NCBI GenBank assembly: GCA_904063045.1
Contig: CAJFCJ010000007.1
Location: 1,756,873-1,820,872 of the forward strand
Source: Dimorphilus gyrociliatus
Lineage: Eukaryota; Annelida; Polychaeta; Dinophilidae
Direction: 5' to 3'
Length of the DNA: 64,000 bases
Below the pieces are notes generated by a model, which saw only the letters and a program-made list of their open reading frames with translations, was not told the origin of the DNA and searched no databases. Shown one piece after another: positions 62,617 to 64,000 of this stretch (within the stretch, counting starts at the first letter, position 1; every line of letters begins with the position of its first letter). The translations under genes were made by a program, and so were the position numbers.

Positions 62617-64000
62617 TTAGGAACAAAGAAGTCTTAAAGTCCTCTTTAAATGTTCAATAGAATTCAAAAAACTTCTATGCTCATCTTCAAGTTTCGTTTT
62701 CTCTGTGACGAGTTTCTGAAAAGGATAAATTAATTATTATGGTTTTCACAAAAGTAGCTAAATCTAACAGTTATCTCCGAGTTATAATCATCACACTTTC
62801 TCGCTAGACTTTCATTGTCGGTCTGTAAGCGAGAGCAATTTTCTTGTAAAATTTTTTTCTCCGCCTGCTGCTCTGTAATGTATATTAAAAGGCGATCAAT
62901 AAGACATTAGGCGTTGCGTTGCGCACGCTGATATTCTTTCTTTACCTTGTAAATGCTTGCAGTAAGCGTTTACCACAGCCTCTACACCAGGCCATTTGTA
63001 AGACAGGGAAATGTTTTCGTCATCTGTGTCATCATTTTTCAGTTTTACTTGTCGTGACCTTTCCTGCTGTATAGTTGTTGCCAAAACTGATTCATGGAAT
63101 TGTTCGGCGAATTCTCGACTTATAGCCGTCGTAGATTCATTAAATAGCTTAACAGCCTCAAGTCGTTTTTTTACACCATCGAGCTGTTGAGCCCTCCTTT
63201 TGTGATCAATATCACAAGCTTGCCGAACTTTATCCATTATTATTCGAACATCTCGATCAACCGGTCTAAGATCACAAGCATCCGCTAAAAAAGCAACCTT
63301 TCGCTTGAAGTCTGATCCCTTGCACAGCTCATCGGCATCAATATCGGGCGGTGATAACCCAAATTCTTCAACACATAAGACTAGACCGTTAGTCTTTGTC
63401 GATTTCGGTGTCTCTTTACAGCCATTAGAAGCTACAGGAGGAACAGGCGAGATCGGTTCGTATATTGGTCTGCTTCGTTTTTCTGGTGATTTTCTGTTTG
63501 GAGACCCATCAAACCCATTGGCAACAAAGGTTTTAGAGGAAGTGGGTGTCGATTCAAGAAACGGCCGATGAAGTGCGTGTGGAGGAGTCGTCCGCATTAT
63601 TTTTTGATTAGGTTCACCAAGTTGAGAGCTGGATTTCGGCGATGCAAGAGGTCGTTTACGCTCATTACGAAGTAAGGCGTCCTGATGGTGGAGAAATTGT
63701 TGTTGCATAAGGCTATGACGCCCAGCCACTTCTTGCAATTGCTGCTGTTGCTGAGCCCACTTTGCCGTATCTCGAGCTTTAGCTAAAGGATCATAGGCAC
63801 TCAGTTGATCATGAAGAGGAAAAGCATTTCTGTATTTTTCCCGCAGAGCGAGTGTTTCACGCTCCAGCCGTAGTCTTTCTTGTTGCTCTCGTTGTTGCCT
63901 CTCACTCTCGCGTTTCCTTTCTAATTCCTTTTGCCGCTCGGCTGCCTCCCTGCGTTCTCGTTCTTCTTTGTCTCGACGAGCGTTTTCTTCACTTTTTCGG
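62617..64000 (-). CDS. Nuclear coiled-coil protein, GSE1-like, 3' part
   Basis: The 5' part lies outside the window. The visible N-terminal part is an Arg/Glu-rich coiled coil (RREAAERQKELERK, ERLRLERETLALREKY), then a Gln run, a Ser/Pro-rich linker with repeated SP sites and a basic KRPLAS, then a helical domain (EEFGLSPPDIDADEL, FKRKVAFLADACDLRPVDRD, MDKVRQACDIDHKRRAQQ). The last exons encode a coiled coil ending IEHLKRTLRLLCS. Stop at 62617-62619. Pieces of the architecture recall GSE1 (genetic suppressor element 1), but no signature is decisive. It is probably a nuclear scaffold or corepressor component. Confidence 0.5.

Overview
This window is nuclear DNA of an invertebrate animal. Protein-coding genes sit on both strands, are split by very short GT-AG introns (mostly 40-65 bp), and encode clear animal proteins: mediator, SWI/SNF (PBAF), gamma-secretase, G-protein alpha-o, Ral and a class III POU factor. 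Base composition is AT-rich. The gene set (CNP, CARF, TPGS2 and RABAC1 homologues together) and the compact introns suggest a small-genome marine or lophotrochozoan-like bilaterian, but I cannot name a species. All gene models were read by eye. For several genes (GNAO1, RAL, ARID2, TPGS2, VTI1A, CARF, the acyltransferase, CNP, TMEM186, QPRT and the lectin) the exon sums close exactly in frame.

Layout. 1-1737: the 3' part of a carbonic-anhydrase-related gene (+). 3.2-28.6 kb is a dense housekeeping block, often paired head-to-head or tail-to-tail: BRI3 (+), TPGS2 (-), CCDC112 (+), VTI1A (+), nicastrin (-), CARF-like factor (+), RABAC1/PRA1 (-), USP40 (+), QPRT (-), TMEM186 (-), importin-alpha (-), CNPase (+), a WSD/DGAT-type acyltransferase (-), and a secreted PAN-plus-C-type-lectin protein (-). 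28.6-35 kb is AT-rich and nearly gene-free. It holds a broken coiled-coil coding relic, a perfect 29-bp inverted repeat, and decayed Tc1/mariner pieces in both orientations.

36.7-37.9 kb is an intronless class III POU gene. About 11.6 kb without a recognisable gene follows it; this stretch is richer in CpG and holds microsatellites, CRE clusters, an RFX X-box, and repeated AGATGGC motifs that resemble half of a CTCF site. From 49.5 kb a second block starts: G-protein alpha-o (+), ARID2/BAP170 (-), MED1 (-), Ral GTPase (+) with two alternative last exons, and the 3' part of a nuclear coiled-coil protein (-).

Functional links are loose, as expected in an animal genome. ARID2 and MED1 are neighbouring chromatin/transcription cofactors. 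VTI1A, RABAC1, nicastrin and BRI3 all act in the endomembrane system. The best leads are the alternative Ral C-termini, the acyltransferase with a changed HHxxxDG motif, the CNPase without a lipidation tail, the two LxxLL boxes in MED1, and the CTCF-like motif set around the POU gene.
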